Shown: piece by piece, positions 1 to 4,317 of the stretch
Layout: each line of letters starts with the position of its first letter
How positions within the stretch are numbered: the stretch's first letter is position 1
Source: Chloroflexales bacterium
Lineage (GTDB): Bacteria > Chloroflexota > Chloroflexia > Chloroflexales > Chloroflexaceae
Direction of reading: 5' to 3'
Assembly: GCA_013336035.1 (NCBI GenBank)
Contig: JAAXUL010000586.1
Location: 1 to 5,503 of the forward strand
DNA: 5,503 nucleotides
Translations under genes and position numbers: made by a program
The notes under the pieces: generated by a model
What the model was told of the DNA's origin: nothing
Databases searched by the model: none
What the model saw: only the letters and a program-made list of their open reading frames with translations

Positions 1-21
1 CGGCCCCCGCAAAGGGTGGTT

Positions 22-42
22 GTGGAGGGCGAAGCCCTCCGC
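22..42. other. GC-rich hairpin near the window edge
   Basis: Perfect 7-bp arms GGAGGGC (24-30) and GCCCTCC (34-40) close a GAA loop. They extend outward by a T-G wobble and a G-C pair. No T-run follows on either strand, so a classical Rho-independent terminator is not shown. It may be a 3' hairpin of a gene to the left or a member of a dispersed intergenic repeat family. No coding feature can be supported around it. Confidence 0.5.
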
Positions 43-111
43 CTCCCCAAACTGTAACGTAGACGCACGCGCAGCGAAGCCTTGTCTTAGTGCCAATGCG
101 AAAGCTGAGCC

Positions 112-127
112 TGGCGTTCATACGCCA
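112..127. promoter_or_regulatory. Inverted repeat TGGCGT-N4-ACGCCA
   Basis: Perfect 6-bp inverted repeat with a 4-base spacer, upstream of the ModA lipoprotein gene. The half containing ATACGCC resembles the palindrome at 2663-2673, which reads ATACGCCGTAT on the minus strand, in front of the PadR-ModA gene. This could be a second regulator site shared by the two promoters, or only a local hairpin. The similarity is short and may be chance. Confidence 0.3.
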
Positions 128-136
128 TCCGTCGGC

Positions 137-152
137 ATGTGATCGCGAACAT
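137..152. promoter_or_regulatory. PadR-type operator ATGT-N8-ACAT
   Basis: The sequence reads ATGT, eight bases (GATCGCGA), then ACAT. This is exactly the dyad described for many PadR-family regulators. It lies about 140 bp before the ModA lipoprotein start and overlaps the place where the -35 element of the weak promoter ending at 172 would sit, which would suit repression. Two PadR-type proteins are encoded in this window, so one of them is the natural candidate to bind here. Binding itself is inferred. Confidence 0.55.
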
Positions 153-172
153 CCCGCATGCTTCTGTATAAG
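143..172 (+). promoter_or_regulatory. Weak candidate promoter for the ModA lipoprotein
   Basis: A -10-like hexamer TATAAG occurs at 167-172. With an 18-base spacer the -35 region would be TCGCGA (143-148), which is poor. It is the only TATAAT-like hexamer I noticed between 1 and 288, and it lies next to the PadR-type operator. Weak -35 elements are common at regulated promoters, but the call rests mainly on one hexamer. Confidence 0.3.
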
Positions 173-288
173 GTGCCCCCTCGGCAACGCTGCCGCCCGT
201 ACGCACTGCAGCCATCTCCAGATCGCCACCCCATCTCCACAGCGCTCTGCGCTGCTGATTTCATCCTGGTTGCCGATGGAGGTTTCCG

Positions 289-1323
289 ATGCGACGTTCG
301 CCCATGGTCCTGCTCACGCTTCTGCTCACGCTCCTGCTCGCCGCCTGTGGCGGCGCGCCCGCGGCCCAGGCGCCCACCAGCCCGCCTGCCCCGACGACTG
401 AGCCCACTGCGGCGGTCACCACTGCTGCCACAGATGCCACCACGGCGGCGACCCCCGCCGCCACCGCCGCAGCGCCGACGACCGCACCGACCACGGCCGC
501 CGGCACGACCCTGTACGTCTTCGCCGCGGCCTCGCTCACCGACGCCTTCAAGGCCCTCGCGCCCACGTTTGAGGCCGCCCACCCCGGCGTGACGGTGGTC
601 TACAACTTCGCCGGCGCCCAGCAGCTCGCCGCCCAGATCAACGAGGGCGCCCCGGCCGACGTCTTCGCCTCGGCGAATAAGAAACAGATGGACGCGGTGA
701 TCGCTAGCTCCAAGGTGATCAGCGGCACCGAGCACACCTTTGTGCGCAACCGCCTGGTCGTGATCACCCCGCAGGGGAACCCCGCAGGGATCACTAGCCT
801 GAAGGATCTCGCGAAGCCTGGCCTGAAGCTGGTCTTCGAGGCGAAGGAGGTGCCGGCCGGCCAATATACCCTCGACGTCCTGGCGAAGGCCAGCGCGCTG
901 CCGGAGTACACCGAGAGCTTCAGCGCGACTGTCCTCGCCAATGTGGTCTCCTACGAGGACAATGTACGCTCGGTACTGAGCAAGATTGCCCTGGGCGAGG
1001 GTGACGCCGGGGTGGTCTACACGACCGATTCGGCGACCCAGGCGGACAAGGTCGCCGAGGTCCCCATCCCCGATGATCTCAACGTGATCGCGAGCTACCC
1101 AGTCGCCCCGTTGGCGACTAGCGCATCACCCGATCTGGCCCAGGCCTTCGTCGACTTTGTGCTGAGCCCCGAGGCGCAGCAGGTGCTGGTGAGCTACGGC
1201 TTCATCCCGGTCACGGGCGATGCCAGCGGCGCCGCGCCCACGGCGAAGCCGGTCGCGGTGAGCGGCCTGGTCACGACGCCGCGCAGCTTCAGCGCCGACG
1301 ACCTCAAGGCCTACAGCAGCTGA
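289..1323 (+). CDS. ModA-like molybdate/tungstate-binding lipoprotein (3' end frame-broken)
   Basis: Extracytoplasmic solute-binding protein of a molybdate-type ABC importer, anchored as a lipoprotein. Residues 1-20 form a signal peptide ending in lipobox LAAC (lipidated Cys20). Residues 21-72 are a Pro/Ala/Thr-rich linker, and about 73-308 are a complete ModA domain. Recognisable ModA motifs are FAAASLTDAF, EGAPADVFASA, VPAGQYT, GDAGVVYTTDS and the C-terminal LAQAFVDFVLSPEAQ helix. Compared with E. coli ModA ligands as I recall them (Ser12, Ser39, Ala125, Val152, Tyr170), Ser82, Ala190, Val226 and Tyr244 are kept, but Ala110 replaces Ser39. The start is supported by TGGAGGT at 278-283, 5 bases before ATG. 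The last 20 or so residues (from PVAVSGLVTTP) begin a second domain that continues after the stop in other frames, so the native protein was probably about 434 residues. No permease or ATPase gene is visible here. Molybdate versus tungstate cannot be settled from sequence. Confidence 0.9.
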   Translation: MRRSPMVLLTLLLTLLLAACGGAPAAQAPTSPPAPTTEPTAAVTTAATDATTAATPAATAAAPTTAPTTAAGTTLYVFAAASLTDAFKALAPTFEAAHPGVTVVYNFAGAQQLAAQINEGAPADVFASANKKQMDAVIASSKVISGTEHTFVRNRLVVITPQGNPAGITSLKDLAKPGLKLVFEAKEVPAGQYTLDVLAKASALPEYTESFSATVLANVVSYEDNVRSVLSKIALGEGDAGVVYTTDSATQADKVAEVPIPDDLNVIASYPVAPLATSASPDLAQAFVDFVLSPEAQQVLVSYGFIPVTGDASGAAPTAKPVAVSGLVTTPRSFSADDLKAYSS

Positions 1324-1591
1324 CGGTCACCGTCAAGGATCACGGCCAGGATGTCACCCTCAGCGGGGCGCCTTTGGCCGCCGTGTTGGAGGAGATCGGG
1401 CTGAAGCCTGAGGCGAAGAGTCTGGTCTTTGTCGGCGGCGACGGCTATACGGCCGAGCTGACGCTGGCCGTGTAGCCGCCGACAAGGAGGCGATCATCGC
1501 GCTTGACGAGAATGGCGCGCTGCGCAATGTGCTGTTCAGCCAGAAGCCCGGCAAATGGGTCAAGGGGCTGGTCGCGATCGAGGTAAAGTAG
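1314..1591 (+). pseudogene. Frame-broken C-terminal sulfite-oxidase-like molybdopterin-fold domain
   Basis: From 1314 the coding sense continues in the frame one base behind the lipoprotein gene (QQLTVTVKDHGQDVTL, then LVFVGGDGYTAELTLA) until TAG at 1473. A further one-base shift near 1470 restores AADKEAIIALDENGAL and then KWVKGLVAIEVK, ending at TAG 1589-1591. Joined, this resembles the short molybdopterin-oxidoreductase fold (sulfite oxidase-like) that starts with 'SGLVTTPRSFSADDLKAY' inside the ModA reading frame. One missing base near 1312-1314 would give AYQQL, and one missing near 1470 would give LADVAAD. Neither point is in a homopolymer. No cysteine is present, so the Mo-ligating Cys of true sulfite oxidases is absent and a structural or binding role is likelier than catalysis. 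Explanations are real decay, sequencing error, or less likely recoding. Confidence 0.8.
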
Positions 1592-1621
1592 CCGCGTGCA
1601 CGCCACTAGATAGTACGCGGT
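1591..1621. other. Inverted repeat between the ModA fusion gene and mop
   Basis: Arms CCGCGT (1592-1597) and ACGCGG (1615-1620) pair perfectly, with a possible G-T pair outside. The 17-base loop contains a small dyad, ACTA-GA-TAGT (1605-1614). It follows directly on the last stop of the ModA fusion gene and abuts the -35 of the mop promoter. It may act as a weak terminator (no T-run) or an operator. Neither role is shown. Confidence 0.35.
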
Positions 1622-1649
1622 TGCGAATGCGGATGAGTGACGTTATGAT
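1621..1649 (+). promoter_or_regulatory. Sigma70-type promoter for mop
   Basis: TTGCGA (1621-1626), a 17-base spacer, then TATGAT (1644-1649): 4/6 and 5/6 matches to consensus at ideal spacing. Transcription would begin near 1656, immediately before the first of three hairpins in the leader. Mop would then have its own promoter rather than depend on read-through from the ModA gene. Confidence 0.55.
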
Positions 1650-1655
1650 GGCAAG

Positions 1656-1769
1656 CTCCCAGGCCTGAGCCTGGCCGTAGCGGACGCGTCACGCGTGTGA
1701 TGCGGGACGTGTCCAGTGCGGATAGCTGCCGTACAGGCCCTGTGTGGCGCCTGAAGCAAGGAGTACCTC
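1656..1769 (+). promoter_or_regulatory. Structured 5' leader of mop with three consecutive hairpins
   Basis: Three strong stem-loops lie between the predicted transcription start and the Shine-Dalgarno site. Hairpin 1 (1659-1674) is CCAGGC/GCCTGG with loop CTGA. Hairpin 2 (1682-1714) has a 9-bp stem with one G-U, an A/G mismatch, then a 5-bp stem closing a GTG loop. Hairpin 3 (1728-1748) has a 9-bp stem with tandem G-U pairs and loop GCC. The ribosome site AAGGAG is at 1758-1763. Such an arrangement in front of a molybdenum-binding protein invites a riboswitch or attenuator reading. I could not match it to the Moco riboswitch pattern as I remember it, so the class is unknown and the GC-rich background must be allowed for. 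Confidence 0.45.
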
Positions 1770-1982
1770 ATGCGTCTCAGTGCACGGAATCAGCTCGGGG
1801 GGACGGTCCAGTCGATCAAAGAGGGCGTGGTGACCGCTGAGATCGTCGTCAAGCTGAACGGCGGCCAGGAGATCGTCTCGGTGATCACGATGGAGTCGGT
1901 CCACAGCCTGGGCTTGACGGTCGGCTCCAAGGTGCACGCGATCATCAAGTCGACCGAAGTCTTGATCGCCGCTGACGAGTAA
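1770..1982 (+). CDS. mop: Molbindin (Mop), single-domain molybdate-binding protein
   Basis: A 70-residue cytoplasmic protein made of one Mop/TOBE-like domain. It begins MRLSARNQLGGTV and continues with VTAEIVVKL, IVSVITMESVHSLGL and VHAIIKSTEVLIA, which are the signature blocks of the family. Known molbindins assemble into hexamers that bind molybdate or tungstate at subunit interfaces and serve as storage or buffering proteins. The length is normal for single-domain members. AAGGAG (1758-1763) sits 6 bases before ATG. The gene has its own predicted promoter and a heavily structured leader, and it is convergent with the PadR gene 24 bp downstream. Proximity to the ModA-type genes supports a role in intracellular oxyanion homeostasis. 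The ligand actually bound is not determinable here. Confidence 0.93.
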   Translation: MRLSARNQLGGTVQSIKEGVVTAEIVVKLNGGQEIVSVITMESVHSLGLTVGSKVHAIIKSTEVLIAADE

Positions 1983-2006
1983 CCACAGCTCGCGGCGACG
2001 TGGCGC

Positions 2007-2576
2007 TCAGGGGGAGGGCGCGTCCTCCCCTTGTGGCTCGTCAAGCTGGGCGCTGCACGTGGCCAGCCACCCCAGGATGGTTTCGACCTGGCTGACCCGG
2101 AACTGCCGCACCAGGTGGGCGTAGGACTGGTCCGGTCCCGGCGGTGGTGCCTGGGCCTGGAGCTCGGCCAGCCACTGCCGGCACACCTCCCGCTGGCGCT
2201 CCAGCAACACCCGGGCCGTGCCACGCCCTTCCTGCTGCGCGAAGTGCAGTTTGGCGGGAAACTCGGGCTGCAGCTCACGCTCGGTGCGCAGCGGGCTGGC
2301 GAGCCACGCGTCAAAGGCCGCGGCGCCTGCGTCCGTCAGCCGAAAGACCTTGCGCGGCGGGCGCGTCCCCTGGGCCTCCACGACGCTGGTCAAATACCCT
2401 TCCTGCTCCAACCGAGCCAACTCCGCATACATCTGGCTCTGTTTCCAGCTCCAGATCAGGCCCAGCGCTTCCATGGCACGCAGCCGCTGGTAGATCTCAT
2501 AGCCATGCAGGGGTTGCCGGCGGACCATGCCGAGCAGCCCGTACTCCACGGTGAGCGCTCCCTTGACCATCGGCAT
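2007..2576 (-). CDS. PadR-family transcriptional regulator, stand-alone paralogue
   Basis: A 189-residue DNA-binding protein. Residues about 10-92 are the PadR winged helix: GLLGMVRRQPLHGYEIYQRL, then SQMYAELARLEQEGYL (recognition helix region), then the wing RKVFRLTDAGAAAFDAWL. Residues about 95-178 form the helical PadR C-terminal dimerisation region. The tail is Pro/Ala/Asp-rich. It lacks a visible ligand domain. It is clearly paralogous to the N-terminal half of the divergent PadR-ModA gene, sharing LEQxGYL, RPxRKVxRLT and AGAAAF blocks in the same order, so the pair arose by duplication. The first ATG (2576) is preferred because GAGGG lies 8 bases upstream; the next in-frame ATG two codons on is spaced worse. 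The two divergent genes share a 188-bp control region, so mutual or joint regulation, or heterodimerisation, is plausible but inferred. Confidence 0.92.
   Translation of the reverse strand: MPMVKGALTVEYGLLGMVRRQPLHGYEIYQRLRAMEALGLIWSWKQSQMYAELARLEQEGYLTSVVEAQGTRPPRKVFRLTDAGAAAFDAWLASPLRTERELQPEFPAKLHFAQQEGRGTARVLLERQREVCRQWLAELQAQAPPPGPDQSYAHLVRQFRVSQVETILGWLATCSAQLDEPQGEDAPSP
2008..2033. terminator. Possible bidirectional hairpin between convergent mop and padR
   Basis: Positions 2008-2018 pair with 2023-2033 to give an 11-bp GC-rich stem (core GGGGAGG/CCTCCCC, two G-T pairs) with a CGCG loop. It lies 25 bp past the mop stop and overlaps the last codons of the convergent padR gene. No T-run follows on either strand, so it is at best an atypical terminator. 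The arms also encode the padR tail, so coding constraint could explain part of it. Confidence 0.4.
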
Positions 2577-2662
2577 CAGCGGTTCCCTCTAAGGGCGCGG
2601 GGCGTCGTGGGCGGCGTTTACTAAAAACATGATACTATGAAATCAGCTCTTCGCGGCGCGGG

Positions 2663-2673
2663 ATACGGCGTAT
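2663..2673. promoter_or_regulatory. Palindrome ATACG-G-CGTAT at the -35 of the divergent promoter
   Basis: An 11-base dyad with one central base, ending on the first T of the plus-strand -35 element (TTGACA, 2673-2678). This position suits a repressor operator for the PadR-ModA gene. It does not match the ATGT-N8-ACAT PadR form, so the binder is unknown. Confidence 0.4.
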
Positions 2674-2701
2674 TGACAACAAAACGCACATCGCGGATAA
2701 T
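2673..2701 (+). promoter_or_regulatory. Strong sigma70 promoter for the PadR-ModA gene
   Basis: TTGACA (2673-2678, perfect consensus), a 17-base spacer, and GATAAT (2696-2701, 5/6). The start would be near 2708, leaving a leader of about 57 bases before ATG 2765. It sits in a local AT-rich patch in an otherwise very GC-rich window. It is the best promoter match in the window and overlaps several palindromes. Confidence 0.7.
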
Positions 2702-2724
2702 ATCGATATTCAATGAATTAGCAA
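2697..2724 (-). promoter_or_regulatory. Candidate minus-strand promoter for padR, overlapping the plus-strand promoter
   Basis: Read on the minus strand: TTGCTA (2724-2719, 4/6), a 16-base spacer, TATTAT (2702-2697, 5/6). Its -10 occupies nearly the same bases as the -10 of the plus-strand promoter, so the two polymerases would exclude each other. The padR leader would be about 114 bases. A nearer alternative -10-like hexamer, TATCAT, lies around 2630 on the minus strand but has no -35. Confidence 0.4.
2699..2718. promoter_or_regulatory. Two overlapping palindromes in the divergent promoter core
   Basis: AATATCGATATT (2699-2710) is a perfect 12-base palindrome over the plus-strand -10 and start region. 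ATTCA-A-TGAAT (2708-2718) is a second dyad sharing three bases with it. Both lie inside the minus-strand promoter as well, so a protein bound here could silence both genes. AT-rich sequence yields short palindromes by chance more easily, so only the clustering is notable. Confidence 0.45.
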
Positions 2725-2764
2725 GCACCCGGCTGTCCACCAGGCCTGCCCTCGAGGAGGACGT

Positions 2765-4087
2765 ATGAGCCCACGACGTCAAGCCCCGCTCACGATCGAG
2801 CACGCGCTGCTCGGCTTCGTGTGCGCGCAGCCGCTGCACGCCTACGCGGTCTACCAGCAGCTCAACGCTCCCGACGCCCTCGGCCAGGTGTGGCAGCTCA
2901 AGCTCAGCCACTTCTACGCCCTCATCGCCAAGCTCGAGCAGGCCGGCTACCTGGCCACGACCGCGGAGCCGCAGGGCTCGCGCCCGGCGCGTAAGGTGCT
3001 CCGCCTGACCGAGGCCGGTGCCGCCGCCTTTGCCCACTGGCGCGCCACGCCCGTAGAGGACCCAGCCCAGCTGCGCCTCGACTTCCTGGCCCGGCTCTAC
3101 TTCGCCGAGCGCGCCGGGCCGGCCACGGTGCGGGGCTTGCTGATCGCCCAGCGCGCGGCGTGTCAGGACTGGCGCGACGCGCTGCGTGCGCAGCTCACCC
3201 GCCGGGCCGACCAGCCTGACGCGGGGATCTTCCTCCAGCTGCGGGTGCGCCGGCTCGAGAGCTTCCTGGCCTGGATCGATCGGACCCTCGCCGCGCCCGC
3301 CGAGACAGCGGCCGTGACCTACAGCATCACGGTGGTCGCGAACAGCCCCCAATCCGATCTGGCCGCCCAGTTTGTCGACTATGTGCGCTCGTCGCGCGGC
3401 CAGGCGGTGCTGCTCAGCGCCGGCTTCTCGCCCACCGTCGAGGCCTTCCCCGAGCGTGGACCATCCCGGGAACCAGGCGCCGTGAGCGCGCCCGCGCGCA
3501 CCCTGACGGTGTTTGCCGCCGCCTCGCTCACTGGCCCCTTCGAGGCGCTCGGCGCCGAGTTCAGCGCGGCGCACCCCGGGACGACGGTGCGCTTCACCTT
3601 CGGCGGCTCGCGGCGCCTGGCGGAGCAGCTGCGCCAGGGCGCGGTGGCCGATGTGTTCGCCCCCGCTCACCGCCATGCTATGGATCTGGCGATCCAGGCG
3701 GGCCGGGTCTGGCCGGAGAGCGTCTACGCCTTCGCCGCCAACCAGCTCGCGGTGGTCACCCCCAGGAGTAACCCGGGCCACCTCATCAGCCTCGACGACC
3801 TGGCCCGCCCCGGGCTCAAGCTGGCCCTCGGCTCCGAGGCCACCGCCGTCGGCCAGTACACCCGCGAGCTGCTGACGCAGATCGAGGGGCGGGGCTACTT
3901 TGGCGCTCAGGGGATGGACGCCGTGCTGCATAATGTCGTGCGCTACGGCGAGAGTGTGACCGAGATCATGGACACCATCGCCCGCGGCGAGGTGGACGCC
4001 GGGATCGTCTTTGCCTCCGATGGGCGCCAGGCCGGCAGCGCGGTCCAGGTGCCGATCGCATTGCCCGCCCTGCGCCCGGGACGCTAA
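2765..4087 (+). CDS. PadR regulator fused to a circularly permuted ModA oxyanion-binding domain
   Basis: A 440-residue protein with no signal peptide or membrane segment, hence cytoplasmic. Residues about 12-92 are a PadR winged helix (ALLGFVCAQPLHAYAVYQQL, LEQAGYL, RKVLRLTEAGAAAF). About 95-176 are the PadR C-terminal helices. Residues 183-225 (YSITVVANSPQSDLAAQFVDYV to SAGF) correspond to the C-terminal end of ModA; compare SPDLAQAFVDFV in the lipoprotein at 289. A linker follows, and 246-431 is the ModA N-terminal and central part (TLTVFAAASLT, FGGSRRLAEQL, GAVADVFAP, VGQYT, DAGIVFASDG). It stops just where the C-terminal segment would normally follow. The two pieces tile one ModA domain in swapped order. 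Ligand positions: Ser254 and Ser282 are kept, Val362 replaces Ala125, and Phe416 replaces Tyr170 (E. coli numbering). AGGAGG at 2755-2760 is 4 bases before ATG. Inferred role: one-component transcription factor responding to molybdate, tungstate or a related anion. Confidence 0.85.
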   Translation: MSPRRQAPLTIEHALLGFVCAQPLHAYAVYQQLNAPDALGQVWQLKLSHFYALIAKLEQAGYLATTAEPQGSRPARKVLRLTEAGAAAFAHWRATPVEDPAQLRLDFLARLYFAERAGPATVRGLLIAQRAACQDWRDALRAQLTRRADQPDAGIFLQLRVRRLESFLAWIDRTLAAPAETAAVTYSITVVANSPQSDLAAQFVDYVRSSRGQAVLLSAGFSPTVEAFPERGPSREPGAVSAPARTLTVFAAASLTGPFEALGAEFSAAHPGTTVRFTFGGSRRLAEQLRQGAVADVFAPAHRHAMDLAIQAGRVWPESVYAFAANQLAVVTPRSNPGHLISLDDLARPGLKLALGSEATAVGQYTRELLTQIEGRGYFGAQGMDAVLHNVVRYGESVTEIMDTIARGEVDAGIVFASDGRQAGSAVQVPIALPALRPGR

Positions 4088-4090
4088 GTG

Positions 4091-4150
4091 TAGCCGATAG
4101 CCGATAGCGCCCTGCCATCGCCATTGTGTGCGGCGGCTCTGGATCGGCTA
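4091..4150. repeat. Tandem TAGCCGA and inverted ATCGGCTA
   Basis: TAGCCGA is tandemly repeated from 4091, so TAGCCGAT occurs at 4091-4098 and 4098-4105. Its exact reverse complement ATCGGCTA is at 4143-4150. Either left copy can pair over 8 bp with the right copy across a 37-44-base loop. It starts 3 bases after the PadR-ModA stop. There is no T-run, so it may be a transcript 3' structure or a paired operator upstream of the next gene. Confidence 0.45.
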
Positions 4151-4170
4151 GAATATTGCTCGCCCATAAT
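4149..4170 (+). promoter_or_regulatory. Weak promoter region for the ABM-like gene
   Basis: Two -10-like hexamers, TAGAAT (4149-4154) and CATAAT (4165-4170), occur in the only AT-rich patch of this intergenic region. TTGTGT (4124-4129) could serve the first with a long 19-base spacer; no good -35 fits the second. Starts near 4161 or 4177 would place all four copies of the repeat at 4185-4285 within the transcript leader. Confidence 0.3.
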
Positions 4171-4184
4171 TTGCTTGCGCGCCA

Positions 4185-4287
4185 ACGACAGGCGCTCGCG
4201 CACCGCTTCGCGCAGGCGATCTGTCGTGCTCATTGCTTCTGGACGACAGGTCGCAGCACACGCAGCCGTGTGCAGGGCCTGTCGTTC
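4185..4287 (+). promoter_or_regulatory. Four alternating ACGACAG/CTGTCGT repeats forming alternative hairpins
   Basis: ACGACAG occurs at 4185-4191 and 4243-4249, and its reverse complement CTGTCGT at 4221-4227 and 4279-4285, in the order forward-reverse-forward-reverse. Copies 1+2 and 3+4 can pair, or copies 2+3 (with 1+4), giving mutually exclusive folds. The 3+4 hairpin is strongest: a 10-bp stem 4241-4250/4278-4287 with one G-U, an internal loop, and an inner 6-7-bp stem GCACAC/GTGTGC. It ends about 19 bases before the Shine-Dalgarno site (4306-4311). The layout resembles attenuators or RNA switches, but could instead be paired DNA operators. Confidence 0.5.
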
Positions 4288-4317
4288 TCGCATGCTGTGC
4301 AGCGCAAGGAGATGCCC

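Noticed and set aside
90..401. Small plus-strand open frame upstream of and overlapping the ModA gene
   Set aside because: No ribosome site or family likeness; it overlaps the operator region and the start of the ModA lipoprotein.
118..864. Long minus-strand open frame opposite the ModA lipoprotein gene
   Set aside because: Low-complexity Gly/Arg-rich product antisense to a clear ModA frame with signal peptide and ribosome site; an artefact of high GC.
1656..1769. Moco riboswitch identity for the mop leader
   Set aside because: I could not align it to the Moco element as I remember it, so only an unnamed structured leader is claimed.
2621..3931. 436-codon minus-strand open frame opposite the PadR-ModA gene
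   Set aside because: No family resemblance. It runs through the shared promoter region and opposes a frame with clear PadR and ModA motifs.
4126..4317. N-terminal extension of the ABM-like protein back to ATG 4126
   Set aside because: The extension is unlike the family, has no ribosome site, and covers the hairpin-forming repeats. AAGGAG at 4306 points to GTG 4318.
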